Source: a virus
DNA: 44,708 bases
Direction: 5' to 3' (one strand)
Virus record (IMG/VR): IMGVR_UViG_3300032144_000023
Coordinates: 1-44,708 of that record
Shown piece by piece: positions 6,990 to 14,279 of the stretch. Position 1 is the first letter of the stretch. Every line of letters starts with the position of its first letter. The notes under the pieces were generated by a model. The model was given only the letters and a program-made list of their open reading frames with translations, was not told the DNA's origin and searched no databases. Made by a program: the position numbers and the translations under genes.

Positions 6990-7848
6990 TGATTGCCTCC
7001 ACGATCGTCTGCTCGAGTGAGTCGCTACGTCGCGAGTAGACGTAGCTGCCGCGCTTGACGAGCAGACCTTTGTCAAGCGCGCGCATGAGCCCAGCCAGCA
7101 CCACACTGCGGTCGCAGTTCAGCAGCGCCTCACACGCGACCTGGAACAGCCCCGCGCGCATCCATGCGTGACCTTCCGTGTGATGGGTGTCGATGGCGTG
7201 CTGGATCCCCGCATCGATGCGGGTGGGCGCATCGAGCGGCAGCCCGGTGCGCCGCGCCACCACGTCGGCACGTAGCCACCCGAACCCCGGCACGTTCCGA
7301 ACGAGCACGTAGGGGTCCTCGCGGATGTCTTGTGAGCTGACACCGGCAGCGGCGCACTTGGCGATCTGGTTAGGTGTCATGCCCCAGCTGGCCATGGTCA
7401 CCTGCTCAGCCCGACTCATGCGTACCTTACGGTAGGCTTGGTGTAGCTCGTCTGCGCGGGTGGGCGTGATGCCGTCCAGCTCGCACAGCCGCTCGGGCTC
7501 GGAGTCGAGCACCTGCCAGGTGGCCTCGGCCGAGCCAAAGTGAGCGAGCATCGCACGCGCGCGCGTGGTGCCCACATACGGCAGCGTGGCCGTGAGCCAG
7601 GCGCACGCCCCGTCCACGGAGGTCGGTGGGCTCAGCTCCGCGCGCGCGATCACGAGCTGCTGACCCCACCGCTCGTGCGTCTCATACACCCCCTCGATCT
7701 CGATGCGGTCACCGGGGCGAGCTCCGGGCACGAGCCCCACGATCGCGACCTCGCGCGCATCCTCCGAGCGCATCGCCCCGGTGCCCCAGCCGCGCGAACC
7801 GTATGCCGTCCAGCGCACGATCTCACCGCGCTCTGTTACAACTTGCAT
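6973..7848 (-). CDS. RecD2-like helicase, N-terminal OB/HhH half (separate gene)
   Basis: A 291-residue protein. The first 75 residues look like an OB-type fold (VGLVPGARPGDRIEIEGVYETHERWGQQ). Helix-hairpin-helix segments follow (LPYVGTTRARAMLAHFG, LDGITPTRADELHQAYR), then the RecD2 middle region (VPGFGWLRADVVARRTGLP), ending in a winged-helix-like stretch (LMRALDKGLLVKRGSYVY). This is the usual N-terminal half of RecD2, stopping exactly at the linker before helicase domain 1A. It overlaps the upstream small gene by 13 bp. It should pair with the ATPase gene at 5862-6989; whether the two form one complex is inferred. Confidence 0.8.
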   Translation of the reverse strand: MQVVTERGEIVRWTAYGSRGWGTGAMRSEDAREVAIVGLVPGARPGDRIEIEGVYETHERWGQQLVIARAELSPPTSVDGACAWLTATLPYVGTTRARAMLAHFGSAEATWQVLDSEPERLCELDGITPTRADELHQAYRKVRMSRAEQVTMASWGMTPNQIAKCAAAGVSSQDIREDPYVLVRNVPGFGWLRADVVARRTGLPLDAPTRIDAGIQHAIDTHHTEGHAWMRAGLFQVACEALLNCDRSVVLAGLMRALDKGLLVKRGSYVYSRRSDSLEQTIVEAINDRLG

Positions 7849-8063
7849 ACGACCCCCAGGTCATCGCAAACCGCGAGAAATGCCGCGCGGGAGCCCCCTC
7901 GCTTGGCGTAAATCGCGAGCAGCAGTTCGAGCGCGAGCACGGTCACCCGCTCGTCTGCAGCAGGGCCCTTGGCGATGTACTCAGGGCCCGACTCCAACGG
8001 GAACACGAGCGTGACCGTGTACTCACCGGGGCTCGTGATCAGCGCGCTGATCGTCGGGGTCAT
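7836..8063 (-). CDS. Small hypothetical protein of the leftward early operon
   Basis: A 75-residue protein starting in a 4-bp ATGA overlap with the upstream gene and ending 13 bp inside the RecD2 N-terminal gene. The first half is beta-like (GEYTVTLVFPLESGPEYIA), the second a helix (VTVLALELLLAIYAKRGGSRAAFLAVCDDLG). The tight coupling supports expression, but I do not recognise the family. Confidence 0.65.
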   Translation of the reverse strand: MTPTISALITSPGEYTVTLVFPLESGPEYIAKGPAADERVTVLALELLLAIYAKRGGSRAAFLAVCDDLGVVCKL

Positions 8064-8842
8064 GTCTGAAACTCGTCGGGGTTGAAGGAGGTGTCGTCCG
8101 CCACCTCAGCCTGCCCACCGGCCATGGCCTGGCGCACGGTGCCGATGATCTCCATGGCCTCACGTGCCTCGGGTACGGTCATCGGTCGCAGCTTCTCGAT
8201 CACCGGTATCGCGTAGCGGTGGTTGTCGCTGAGCTTGAGCGTGAGGCGCACCCGGTAGGACCACAGCGGCTGGTTACCCGTGGGTCGTCCGCTCGCCGCC
8301 TTGCGCTTCAGGATGTGGTGCTTGTTGAGGTGCGTGAGCCACACGGGCTCGGAGGTGCGCTTGAATGTAATGATGAACGGGACGTGCTCCCGGAGGTCCA
8401 CGCAGAACACCTGGTACACCTCGTGGCAGTTCACGCCACGTTTGCCGTTAGGCATGGGGCGCCACTGCGCATCGGGGCACGTGGCGCACACGCGCACCTC
8501 ACCCGAGTCGGCGAGCACACCGGTGACCTTGTCGGGGCTCGAGCACAGGACCTGCGTACGGTCCTCCGCATCGAGGTAACGCGTCCACGCTCGGGACCCA
8601 TGTGTGTCTACTAACACCGCTTCAATGTCAGGCATCGTCACCTCACTCACGGTGTCGTAGTAGACGTTAGGCGGGATCTTATTCCCGGCTGAGTCGAGCC
8701 CGGGTGTGTTGAAGATGCGTCTGGCCACGCGGATTTTGTCCGCGCCCACCGCGTGCGAGTAGCCATCCGGTGCGTCGGGGAACGCGTCTAACAGTTCATC
8801 TAATGTTGGCTCGGCGTTAGGTACTGTCAGGTCATTATTCAT
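8060..8842 (-). CDS. Cys-cluster phage protein, possible ssDNA-binding or recombination accessory
   Basis: A 260-residue protein with a 4-bp overlap at each end. The centre carries CATCPDAQW and then NCHEVYQVFCVDL, giving a CxxC...C...C set that could bind zinc. Around it are beta-rich segments (YQVFCVDLREHVPFIITFKR; LWSYRVRLTLKLSDN) and a helical acidic C-terminus (EAREAMEIIGTVRQAM ... DDTSFNPDEFQT). An acidic tail plus a beta core next to a RecB-like nuclease and a RecD2 helicase would suit a single-strand DNA-binding or annealing factor. I cannot place it in a named family and the role is inferred from context. Confidence 0.7.
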   Translation of the reverse strand: MNNDLTVPNAEPTLDELLDAFPDAPDGYSHAVGADKIRVARRIFNTPGLDSAGNKIPPNVYYDTVSEVTMPDIEAVLVDTHGSRAWTRYLDAEDRTQVLCSSPDKVTGVLADSGEVRVCATCPDAQWRPMPNGKRGVNCHEVYQVFCVDLREHVPFIITFKRTSEPVWLTHLNKHHILKRKAASGRPTGNQPLWSYRVRLTLKLSDNHRYAIPVIEKLRPMTVPEAREAMEIIGTVRQAMAGGQAEVADDTSFNPDEFQT

Positions 8843-9864
8843 GGTGTGGGGTTCTCCAGGGCAGCTAGTTGTTTGAGCAGCGCGATCTCAGCGGGGTCGG
8901 TGGCGTCGTAGCCCGTGGCGAGGCAGGGCTTGCGGTACGGGCAGCGGTCACACTGGTCGGTGATCCGATCGGGGAACGCGCCCATCCGTACTGGGCCCAC
9001 GGTAGCGCGCAGCCGCGCAGCCAGCCGCTGCAGGTCGCCTTCGTGCAGGGCCACGGGCATCCACGCTCCGCCTCGGCGGTCCTTCGCCTTATACGCGTGC
9101 TGGCAGGGTTGGGCATACCCGAACAGCCGGAGGTCCTCAGCGCGACTCACCCATCGCGAGCCCGCTCTCACATAAGGCACGTAGTCACCTAAGTGGACTT
9201 GATAGACCTCAGACGGGAACACGCCATAGGTTGGAGTGATAGATCCGGCCAGCGCGGCATCGATCAGCACACGCTCGGTGGCCTCACGGCTCTCACCCTC
9301 GGGAATGAACAGCCCGTGGCGGAGCCCGGCGCTGTACACGCCAGCCTCCCAGCCGTGGTCGAGCTCAACCACCGCAGGCTTCTGCGCGCCAGTCTTCCAG
9401 TCGGCCATGCCGATGGTGCCCGGAGCGACAATCGGCTCGTACACAAGATCGATGTGACCGCTAAGCCAGTAGCGATCGAACGCAGCGATGAACGCGCACT
9501 CGCACGCGATCACGCGCAACACGTATCGCTCCAGCTCCGTGAGTACACCGCGAATCATCTCCGCGCGATCTGTGATCAGACGGTGTGGGTTCTCATCGTA
9601 CCATTCGATCGCACCCTCTACGTCGAGCGCCTCTCGCAGCTGCGCCTCGTAAGATGCGCTGGATGCACGAGTAGTTAGAGCCCGAGCGAGCACTGCGTGT
9701 GTCGCGCTGCCGAGTGCAGGCTTCCAGCTCGTAATCTCTCTCGCATCTGGTCGAGTGCGCTGGTAGTAATAACGCTTCGGACAGCTGTATGGTCCGTTCA
9801 GCGTCATGAGGTGAGACTTATGGATGGGGTCTCGAACCCCTCCGTACGTTCTGTGTGACCACAT
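8839..9864 (-). CDS. RecB/Cas4-type PD-(D/E)XK nuclease with Fe-S cysteines
   Basis: A 341-residue exonuclease, first gene of the leftward early operon. Nuclease residues are visible in order: His56 (GSATHAVLA), Asp139 (SGHIDLVYEP), Asp155 and Lys157 (ADWKTG), and a following Gln/Glu-rich helix. Cys28 (SCPKRYYYQ) and a C-terminal CDRCPYRKPC (Cys305, 308, 314) match the split four-Cys Fe-S cluster of AddB/Cas4-like nucleases. It likely resects DNA ends for recombination or replication, with the RecD2 pair downstream. The HKSHL segment before the first Cys is typical of the family's N-terminus, so the first ATG (9864) is kept. A -10-like box ends only about 9 bp upstream of this ATG. Confidence 0.88.
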   Translation of the reverse strand: MWSHRTYGGVRDPIHKSHLMTLNGPYSCPKRYYYQRTRPDAREITSWKPALGSATHAVLARALTTRASSASYEAQLREALDVEGAIEWYDENPHRLITDRAEMIRGVLTELERYVLRVIACECAFIAAFDRYWLSGHIDLVYEPIVAPGTIGMADWKTGAQKPAVVELDHGWEAGVYSAGLRHGLFIPEGESREATERVLIDAALAGSITPTYGVFPSEVYQVHLGDYVPYVRAGSRWVSRAEDLRLFGYAQPCQHAYKAKDRRGGAWMPVALHEGDLQRLAARLRATVGPVRMGAFPDRITDQCDRCPYRKPCLATGYDATDPAEIALLKQLAALENPTP

Positions 9865-9872
9865 AAGAAGTC

Positions 9873-9904
9873 ATCATATAGAGAGTTCACCATAAGCCAC
9901 GCAA
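9873..9904 (-). promoter_or_regulatory. Leftward early promoter with operator half-site
   Basis: On the minus strand a TATGAT/TATATG -10 box lies at 9873-9880, with a weak TTGCGT -35 at 9899-9904. The sequence TATGGTGA-AC-TC lies between them; its plus-strand reading is TCACCATA at 9887-9894, the same octamer as at 2018-2025 and 10923-10930. The left arm (9880-9884, AGAGA) is degenerate. The predicted transcript start falls about 2 bases before ATG 9864, so the message would be almost leaderless. Confidence 0.55.
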
Positions 9905-9915
9905 GCGAATACGAA

Positions 9916-9934
9916 CAGGTACACTCCGTACCTG
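9916..9934. promoter_or_regulatory. Inverted repeat upstream of gene 9957
   Basis: CAGGTAC (9916-9922) and GTACCTG (9928-9934) form perfect 7-bp arms with a 5-base spacer, 22 bp before ATG 9957. It could be a second operator type or a 5'-leader hairpin; its sequence is unrelated to the GGTGA sites. Confidence 0.45.
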
Positions 9935-9956
9935 CGCGTATTAGGAGGGACTACAC

Positions 9957-10304
9957 ATGACCGGGTTAGAATGGGCTATACAGCTGGGACTAAGTCTCGA
10001 CCCGAGCGACGGCATACCGGAGCCGAAACCTGACGGTTTAGCGCTCTGGTATGATGCCGGGAGAAGCGCGCTGCTCGTGAGCGCAGCGACCAAGCTCGCG
10101 TGTCTAGCGCATGTGATGGATCACCCGCATCGCGCGATGGTCCTCACTGCCGGCGTTCACCGCGGGATCATCACGACCCCGGAGGCACACGCGTGGTGGG
10201 GAGCTTGCGCCGGGGGCGCTGTGCTCGCCGTCGTTTACCGGGTGCGCGATGGTCGACCGACTGTGCTTGGTCTTGCGGGGCATGCGTACCATCGGTCGCG
10301 TTAG
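9957..10304 (+). CDS. Small hypothetical protein convergent with the repressor
   Basis: A 115-residue protein with a very good Shine-Dalgarno (TAGGAGGGA, about 6 bases before the ATG). It has an N-terminal amphipathic helix (GLEWAIQLGLSL) and an alternating Ala/Val/Leu-rich middle (SALLVSAATKLACLAHVMDH, GAVLAVVYRVRDG) without a clear membrane segment. Its 3' end overlaps the 3' end of the repressor gene by 134 bp on the opposite strand. Standing alone in the control region, it may be an immunity- or lysogeny-related gene; no family is recognised. Confidence 0.6.
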   Translation: MTGLEWAIQLGLSLDPSDGIPEPKPDGLALWYDAGRSALLVSAATKLACLAHVMDHPHRAMVLTAGVHRGIITTPEAHAWWGACAGGAVLAVVYRVRDGRPTVLGLAGHAYHRSR

Positions 10305-10812
10305 TCACTGCGCCGCGCAGCGCGAGCTGGTTCACCACGTACGTGTGAGCGCGCTTCGAGGCATCGCTCGGAGTCAGCCCGTCCGCCAGCGCTGCCTCGA
10401 AGCCCTGGGCCCACGTCTGCACGAAAAAGCCGCTTGTCACCTGCAGCGCCCCGCTCGGCGAGTCGAGGTACTCACCGAGCATCGTGCGCGTGAGCGCGGT
10501 GGCTTCGATGTCATCGAGCGCCGCACGTATCGCTGCGTAGTCGCGCCCTGCCGCGACAGGCGCTGGGCGACCCTCGTCACCGAACACCATCTGATCGATC
10601 GAGACCCCGAACAGCTTCGCTGCCTGAGCGAGCTGCGGGAGCGAGATGCTCCACCTGCCGGTGTCCCATGCGTAGACGTTCGAAGGGTCGAGGTCGAGCG
10701 CGCGCGCCAGCGAGGAGCGGGTGTATCCGAGACTCAAGTACAGCGCACGGAACCTCAGGTTGAGCGTGGGCGCGCTAAGGGGTCGATCGAGGTAGGGCTC
10801 TAGCTTAGCCAT
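10171..10812 (-). CDS. CI-like phage repressor with HTH_XRE domain, no protease domain
   Basis: A 213-residue protein. Residues about 18-75 are a Cro/CI-type helix-turn-helix: YTRSSLARALDLDPSNVYAWDTGRWSISLPQLAQAAKLFGVSIDQMVFGDEG. The following helical part (residues 90-160, AIRAALDDIEATALTRTMLGEYL) may dimerise. No S24/LexA-type serine-lysine autoprotease is present, so induction would not work by RecA-driven self-cleavage. The last 45 residues are Arg/Pro-rich and coincide with the antisense overlap with gene 9957. It diverges from the early rightward operon across a 126-bp control region that contains a GGTGA-N2-TCACC palindrome, which it probably binds. A -10-like box (TATATG on the minus strand, 10820-10825) lies so close to ATG 10812 that its message may be leaderless. 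Confidence 0.8.
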   Translation of the reverse strand: MAKLEPYLDRPLSAPTLNLRFRALYLSLGYTRSSLARALDLDPSNVYAWDTGRWSISLPQLAQAAKLFGVSIDQMVFGDEGRPAPVAAGRDYAAIRAALDDIEATALTRTMLGEYLDSPSGALQVTSGFFVQTWAQGFEAALADGLTPSDASKRAHTYVVNQLALRGAVTNATDGTHAPQDQAQSVDHRAPGKRRRAQRPRRKLPTTRVPPGS

Positions 10813-10843
10813 AACAGGTCATATACTGGATGTTGTAGTGGCG

Positions 10844-10855
10844 GCGCTATAGCGC
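10844..10855. promoter_or_regulatory. 12-bp palindrome in the repressor control region
   Basis: GCGCTATAGCGC is a perfect palindrome midway between the diverging repressor and early genes. It differs from the GGTGA operator, so it may bind the second regulator (the HTH protein at 10939-11358) or lie within the -35 region of the repressor promoter. Confidence 0.4.
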
Positions 10856-10903
10856 ATCTTTCGGCACACGCGTGAGAGGCATCTGCGTCTGACCTTCGTG
10901 GTG

Positions 10904-10932
10904 TTGACAACCTACGGTGATCTCACCATACC
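10904..10932 (+). promoter_or_regulatory. Rightward early promoter with embedded operator
   Basis: Consensus -35 TTGACA (10904-10909), a 17-bp spacer and -10-like CATACC (10927-10932). The spacer is filled by the perfect palindrome GGTGA-TC-TCACC (10916-10927), whose right half continues as TCACCATA into the -10. A bound repressor would block RNA polymerase directly. A start 6-8 bases after the -10 falls at 10938-10940, on ATG 10939, so the transcript would be leaderless. Confidence 0.7.
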
Positions 10933-10938
10933 GGCAGG

Positions 10939-11358
10939 ATGGATTTACTCACCTGGATTCGAGAGCACGGATGGTCGACCGCTGCGGACGGTCGACGCAT
11001 CCCAACTAGCATTCCGCAGTGTGCAAAAGCCTGGGGGATCTCGTCTGAGCGCCTGCGCTCGATCGCTCACCGGCGCAGCCGCGCAAGCTACCGAGTCGGC
11101 AAGCTGATCGTCGACATGACCGGTGGCCTCGTCGACATCGAGACGCTGTGCGGCGAGCTGCCTGGCAAGCGCCGCACCCGAGCTCCGCTCACCGCGCCCC
11201 CACCGCCTCCCAGCGCTGCTGCTGCAGCTCGTCCCGTCGTGGCGGTCAGCGCGCCCACCGTCGCGTCACCCGCACCCGCACCCGCAGCACCGCGTCGGCG
11301 CTCGCCGCGCACGGCTCCGCCACCGGTAGCTGCTGCGGGGGCGCCCAATGGCCGATGA
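10939..11358 (+). CDS. Early regulator: HTH domain with Pro/Ala-rich tail (Cro-like candidate)
   Basis: A 139-residue protein, first gene of the rightward early operon. Residues 1-65 hold a helix-turn-helix-like region (IPQCAKAWGISSERLRSIAHRRS) followed by a small beta/helix segment (KLIVDMTGGLVDIETLC). Residues 75-139 are low-complexity Pro, Ala and Arg, probably a disordered DNA- or partner-binding tail. Position directly behind the operator-controlled promoter and opposite the repressor is where a Cro-type protein is expected. No usable Shine-Dalgarno stands at normal spacing, consistent with leaderless translation. Confidence 0.65.
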   Translation: MDLLTWIREHGWSTAADGRRIPTSIPQCAKAWGISSERLRSIAHRRSRASYRVGKLIVDMTGGLVDIETLCGELPGKRRTRAPLTAPPPPPSAAAAARPVVAVSAPTVASPAPAPAAPRRRSPRTAPPPVAAAGAPNGR

Positions 11359-11767
11359 ACAGCGCACCCTCGAGTGCATCCTGTCTGAGCCCGAGAAGCT
11401 CGTGCGTGCAGACGCGATGTCCGATGCGGAGCTGGAGATCGAGCGCCTGCAGATGCAGCGCAAGGGGCTCAACGGTGAGATCGCTGCCCTCCGGGAGCAG
11501 CGCAACAAGCTCGCCCACACCATCGACACCGGTCGCGAGACGCGTGCGGTCGCCTGCCGCTGGGAGCCTGACTACCAGCACAGCGTGACCCGCTGCGTGC
11601 GCCTCGACACTGGCGAGATGATCGAGGAGCGAGTGCTCACTGCGGAAGAGATGCAGGTCGACATCTTCAACGGTGAGGACGTTCCCGCTCCCGCAGCTCC
11701 CGCAGCTCCCGCCCCTCGCCGACGCACGCGCCGCACTCCCGCCCACCACGAACATGTGAGCCAGTGA
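11348..11767 (+). CDS. Coiled-coil early protein of unknown function
   Basis: A 139-residue protein overlapping the preceding gene by 11 bp. Residues 20-62 form a long helix with heptad character (DAELEIERLQMQRKGLNGEIAALREQRNKL). A small domain with the pattern ACRWEPDY...VTRCVRLDTGEMIEERVLTAEE follows, a motif common in short phage early proteins, and the Pro/Ala/Arg tail resembles that of the gene upstream. It is followed by the replication protein with a 4-bp overlap. A partner or loader for replication is possible; nothing more specific can be shown. Confidence 0.65.
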   Translation: MADEQRTLECILSEPEKLVRADAMSDAELEIERLQMQRKGLNGEIAALREQRNKLAHTIDTGRETRAVACRWEPDYQHSVTRCVRLDTGEMIEERVLTAEEMQVDIFNGEDVPAPAAPAAPAPRRRTRRTPAHHEHVSQ

Positions 11768-14277
11768 CAGGACCCACCGGTAGCCCTCCCCACACCCCGC
11801 TACGCACGCTGAGCCCCGAACACTGCGAACACCTCGCAGGCTCGGGGCTCAGTGCTATTACGGTCGCAAGCGCCGGTCTGTACACGATCCAGGGCAAGGC
11901 GGAGATCTGCCAGCACCTGCGGCGTGAGTACGCACTGCCGCACGGCTCGGCCATCGTGTTCCCCTTCGTCGAGCCCGGCGCCACCGAGCCCTATGGCTAC
12001 CGGCTGCGCCCCGATCACCCGCGGCTCGACTCGAACAAGAACCCGCCTCGCGCGATCAAGTACGACCAGGCAGCCGGGACCAGCACCGGGCTGCTCGTGT
12101 ACTTCCCACCAGGCTCACGCGTGCGTGGCTACGCAGAAGACAGCCTGGCCATGCTGGTGTGGGCTGAGGGTGAGAAGAAGGCCCTGGCGCTCGACCAGGA
12201 GGGGTACCTGGTCATCGGGCTCACCGGGGTTTGGAACTGGCTCGACCCCGAGCTCAGGCGCGAGACGGGTGCGTATGCGCTGAACCCCCGTATCCTGCGG
12301 CACGTACCCATCGCGGGGCGCGCGCATCTGATCGTGTTCGACCGCGATGCGCGCGCGAACTCGAACGTGATGTCCGCAGCACGCAAGCTCGCCGGCGTGC
12401 TGCTCGCTGCCGGCGCCACCAGCGTCTCGTTCGTCGCGCCCCCCGACTGGTCAGAGTCCAAGGGCATCGATGACTACCTGGTGGCTCGTGGCGCTGCCGA
12501 GCTCCACACGCTGCTGAGCGTTGAGGCATACCCGCTCGACCCCCGCGACCCCTCTGACCGTGGGGCGAGCGCGCTCGGCTCGCACCCGTATCTGGTCGGT
12601 GCCTCGGGGCTCGACGGGCTCGCACTGCCCGCTGGGTACGAGCTCACTGAGTACGGGTCGGTGATGGCGCTGGGAGGCAAGCGTGCGGTCGAGGCGCTGG
12701 CCAGGGTGATGTTCATCCGCAGCCGCTCGGAGGACATCGCTACCGGGGAGTTTTGGGTTGATGTCACCTATCGCAACCTGCGCGGCTGGGTCACGCACAC
12801 GGTCCCGCGCAGGGCGCTCGTCGACCAGCGCGCGATGGTCACCGCGCTCGGCGCACTCGGCGCCCCGGTGACCTCACAGTCCGCTCGCGCAGCGGTGGAG
12901 TGGTTCGGGGCGCTAGAGCTCGCGAACGAGGCGGTGCTCACGCCCAGGCGCATCGCCACGCGCTGCGGCTGGTACGGGGCGATCTTCATGTCCCATCGCG
13001 GCATCGGCACGACCGACCTGGCGGCTGGCGGGGAGCTGCTCGACGTGGCCGGGGCGCTCACTCCGCGCGGCAGCTTCGACGCTCACCTCGAGGCGCTCCG
13101 TGAGGCGTGGAGCGCGAGCCCGGTGCTGCGGCTGCTGATCTGCGCTGCGCTCGCGGTGCCGATGCTCGAGCGCCTCGGGGCGCCGAACTTCGCGGTGCAT
13201 CTCTGCGGTGACTCGTCGCGCGGGAAAACCACCATGCTGCGCGTGGCGGCGAGCATCTATGGCGACCCGCACGCGGGGTCGTGGGTCGGGAGCTGGAACA
13301 CCACCGCGAACGCTGCCGAGTGGCGAGCGCGAACGCTGTGCGACATGCCGCTCTTCTTCGACGAGCTCGGCGTGAGCACGCTCGAGACCGTGCAGCGGCT
13401 GATCTATTCGCTCGTGAACGGTGAGGGCAAGGGGCGACTCACACGCGATGCGAACCCTCGACGCGTCCAGCGCTGGCGCACCGGGGTTATCAGCAGTGGT
13501 GAGATCCCCCTGGGCGATGAGACTGCAGCCACCGGGGCGCAGGCTCGCGTGACGAATGTGGAGGTCAGTGACTGGGGCACGCTCGATGGGCAGCGTGTGG
13601 CCATCGATGCGCTCGTGCAGCGCTGCGCAGACAACGCTGGCTCGTTTGGTGAGGCCTGGCTAACCACACTGGTCGGGCTCAGCGCCGACCAGTGGCACAG
13701 CATCAAGAACCTGATGGCTCAGCTCAATGCCGAGTCGGCACCGCTGCTGGGCAGGCTCACCGCGCAGTCAGCGCTGTTCCGCACAGTGGCTCAGCTGCTG
13801 GTCGCGACGTGGCAGTTCCCCGACCTGCCGATCGATGAGGTCAGTGAGGATGGGGGTAGCGAGGAGTCGCTCACGCGCAGCGAGGTCATCGCTTCGACTG
13901 ACTACATGCACGACGTCCTGGCGGACTGGATCGCAGCGAACCCGCTCGCGTTCCCCCGCGCTGACCTCATGCCCTCCGGGGGATTCCGCATCCGAGCTGG
14001 GGGCAGCCACAGCCCGGTGAGATATGGGGTCATCGTCTGCGACGACCGAGACCAGGTCACAGAGACGCTGCTGGTCCGCACCGAGCTGGCGAAGCTGTTC
14101 CGGCATCACAATCGAGTGCTGGCGAGCGTGCTGCGTGACTGGGCGAAGCGCGGTCAGATCCTGACCCAGCGCGAAGGCGGAAAGCTCCGCTACACGGTGC
14201 GCCGGAGCGAGCACTGCATGGGTCAGGGCAAGTGGGTCGTGTGGCCGGGAGCGGTGAGCGCGGAGCCCGACGAGTGA
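11764..14277 (+). CDS. Replication protein: toprim-like (DUF3854) plus DUF927 helicase
   Basis: An 837-residue protein starting at GTG 11764 in a 4-bp GTGA overlap. Residues about 125-240 form a toprim-like DUF3854 domain: VWAEGEKKAL (Glu135), LIVFDRDARAN (Asp193/Asp195) and SKGIDDYL. Residues about 290-620 match DUF927, an SF3/AAA-like helicase: Walker A GDSSRGKTT at 482-490, Walker B MPLFFDELG near 530, and a sensor-like VISSGEIPL. A C-terminal winged-helix-like part follows (RTELAKLFRHHNRVLASVLRDWAKRGQIL). It should unwind, and perhaps help prime, the phage origin; an AT-rich origin candidate lies just behind it. No phage DNA polymerase is seen, so the host enzyme is presumably recruited. 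Confidence 0.85.
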   Translation: MTGPTGSPPHTPLRTLSPEHCEHLAGSGLSAITVASAGLYTIQGKAEICQHLRREYALPHGSAIVFPFVEPGATEPYGYRLRPDHPRLDSNKNPPRAIKYDQAAGTSTGLLVYFPPGSRVRGYAEDSLAMLVWAEGEKKALALDQEGYLVIGLTGVWNWLDPELRRETGAYALNPRILRHVPIAGRAHLIVFDRDARANSNVMSAARKLAGVLLAAGATSVSFVAPPDWSESKGIDDYLVARGAAELHTLLSVEAYPLDPRDPSDRGASALGSHPYLVGASGLDGLALPAGYELTEYGSVMALGGKRAVEALARVMFIRSRSEDIATGEFWVDVTYRNLRGWVTHTVPRRALVDQRAMVTALGALGAPVTSQSARAAVEWFGALELANEAVLTPRRIATRCGWYGAIFMSHRGIGTTDLAAGGELLDVAGALTPRGSFDAHLEALREAWSASPVLRLLICAALAVPMLERLGAPNFAVHLCGDSSRGKTTMLRVAASIYGDPHAGSWVGSWNTTANAAEWRARTLCDMPLFFDELGVSTLETVQRLIYSLVNGEGKGRLTRDANPRRVQRWRTGVISSGEIPLGDETAATGAQARVTNVEVSDWGTLDGQRVAIDALVQRCADNAGSFGEAWLTTLVGLSADQWHSIKNLMAQLNAESAPLLGRLTAQSALFRTVAQLLVATWQFPDLPIDEVSEDGGSEESLTRSEVIASTDYMHDVLADWIAANPLAFPRADLMPSGGFRIRAGGSHSPVRYGVIVCDDRDQVTETLLVRTELAKLFRHHNRVLASVLRDWAKRGQILTQREGGKLRYTVRRSEHCMGQGKWVVWPGAVSAEPDE

Positions 14278-14279
14278 CA

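Noticed and set aside
10249-10803. 184-residue rightward frame opposite the repressor
   Set aside because: The leftward frame encodes a clear HTH repressor; this is its shadow.
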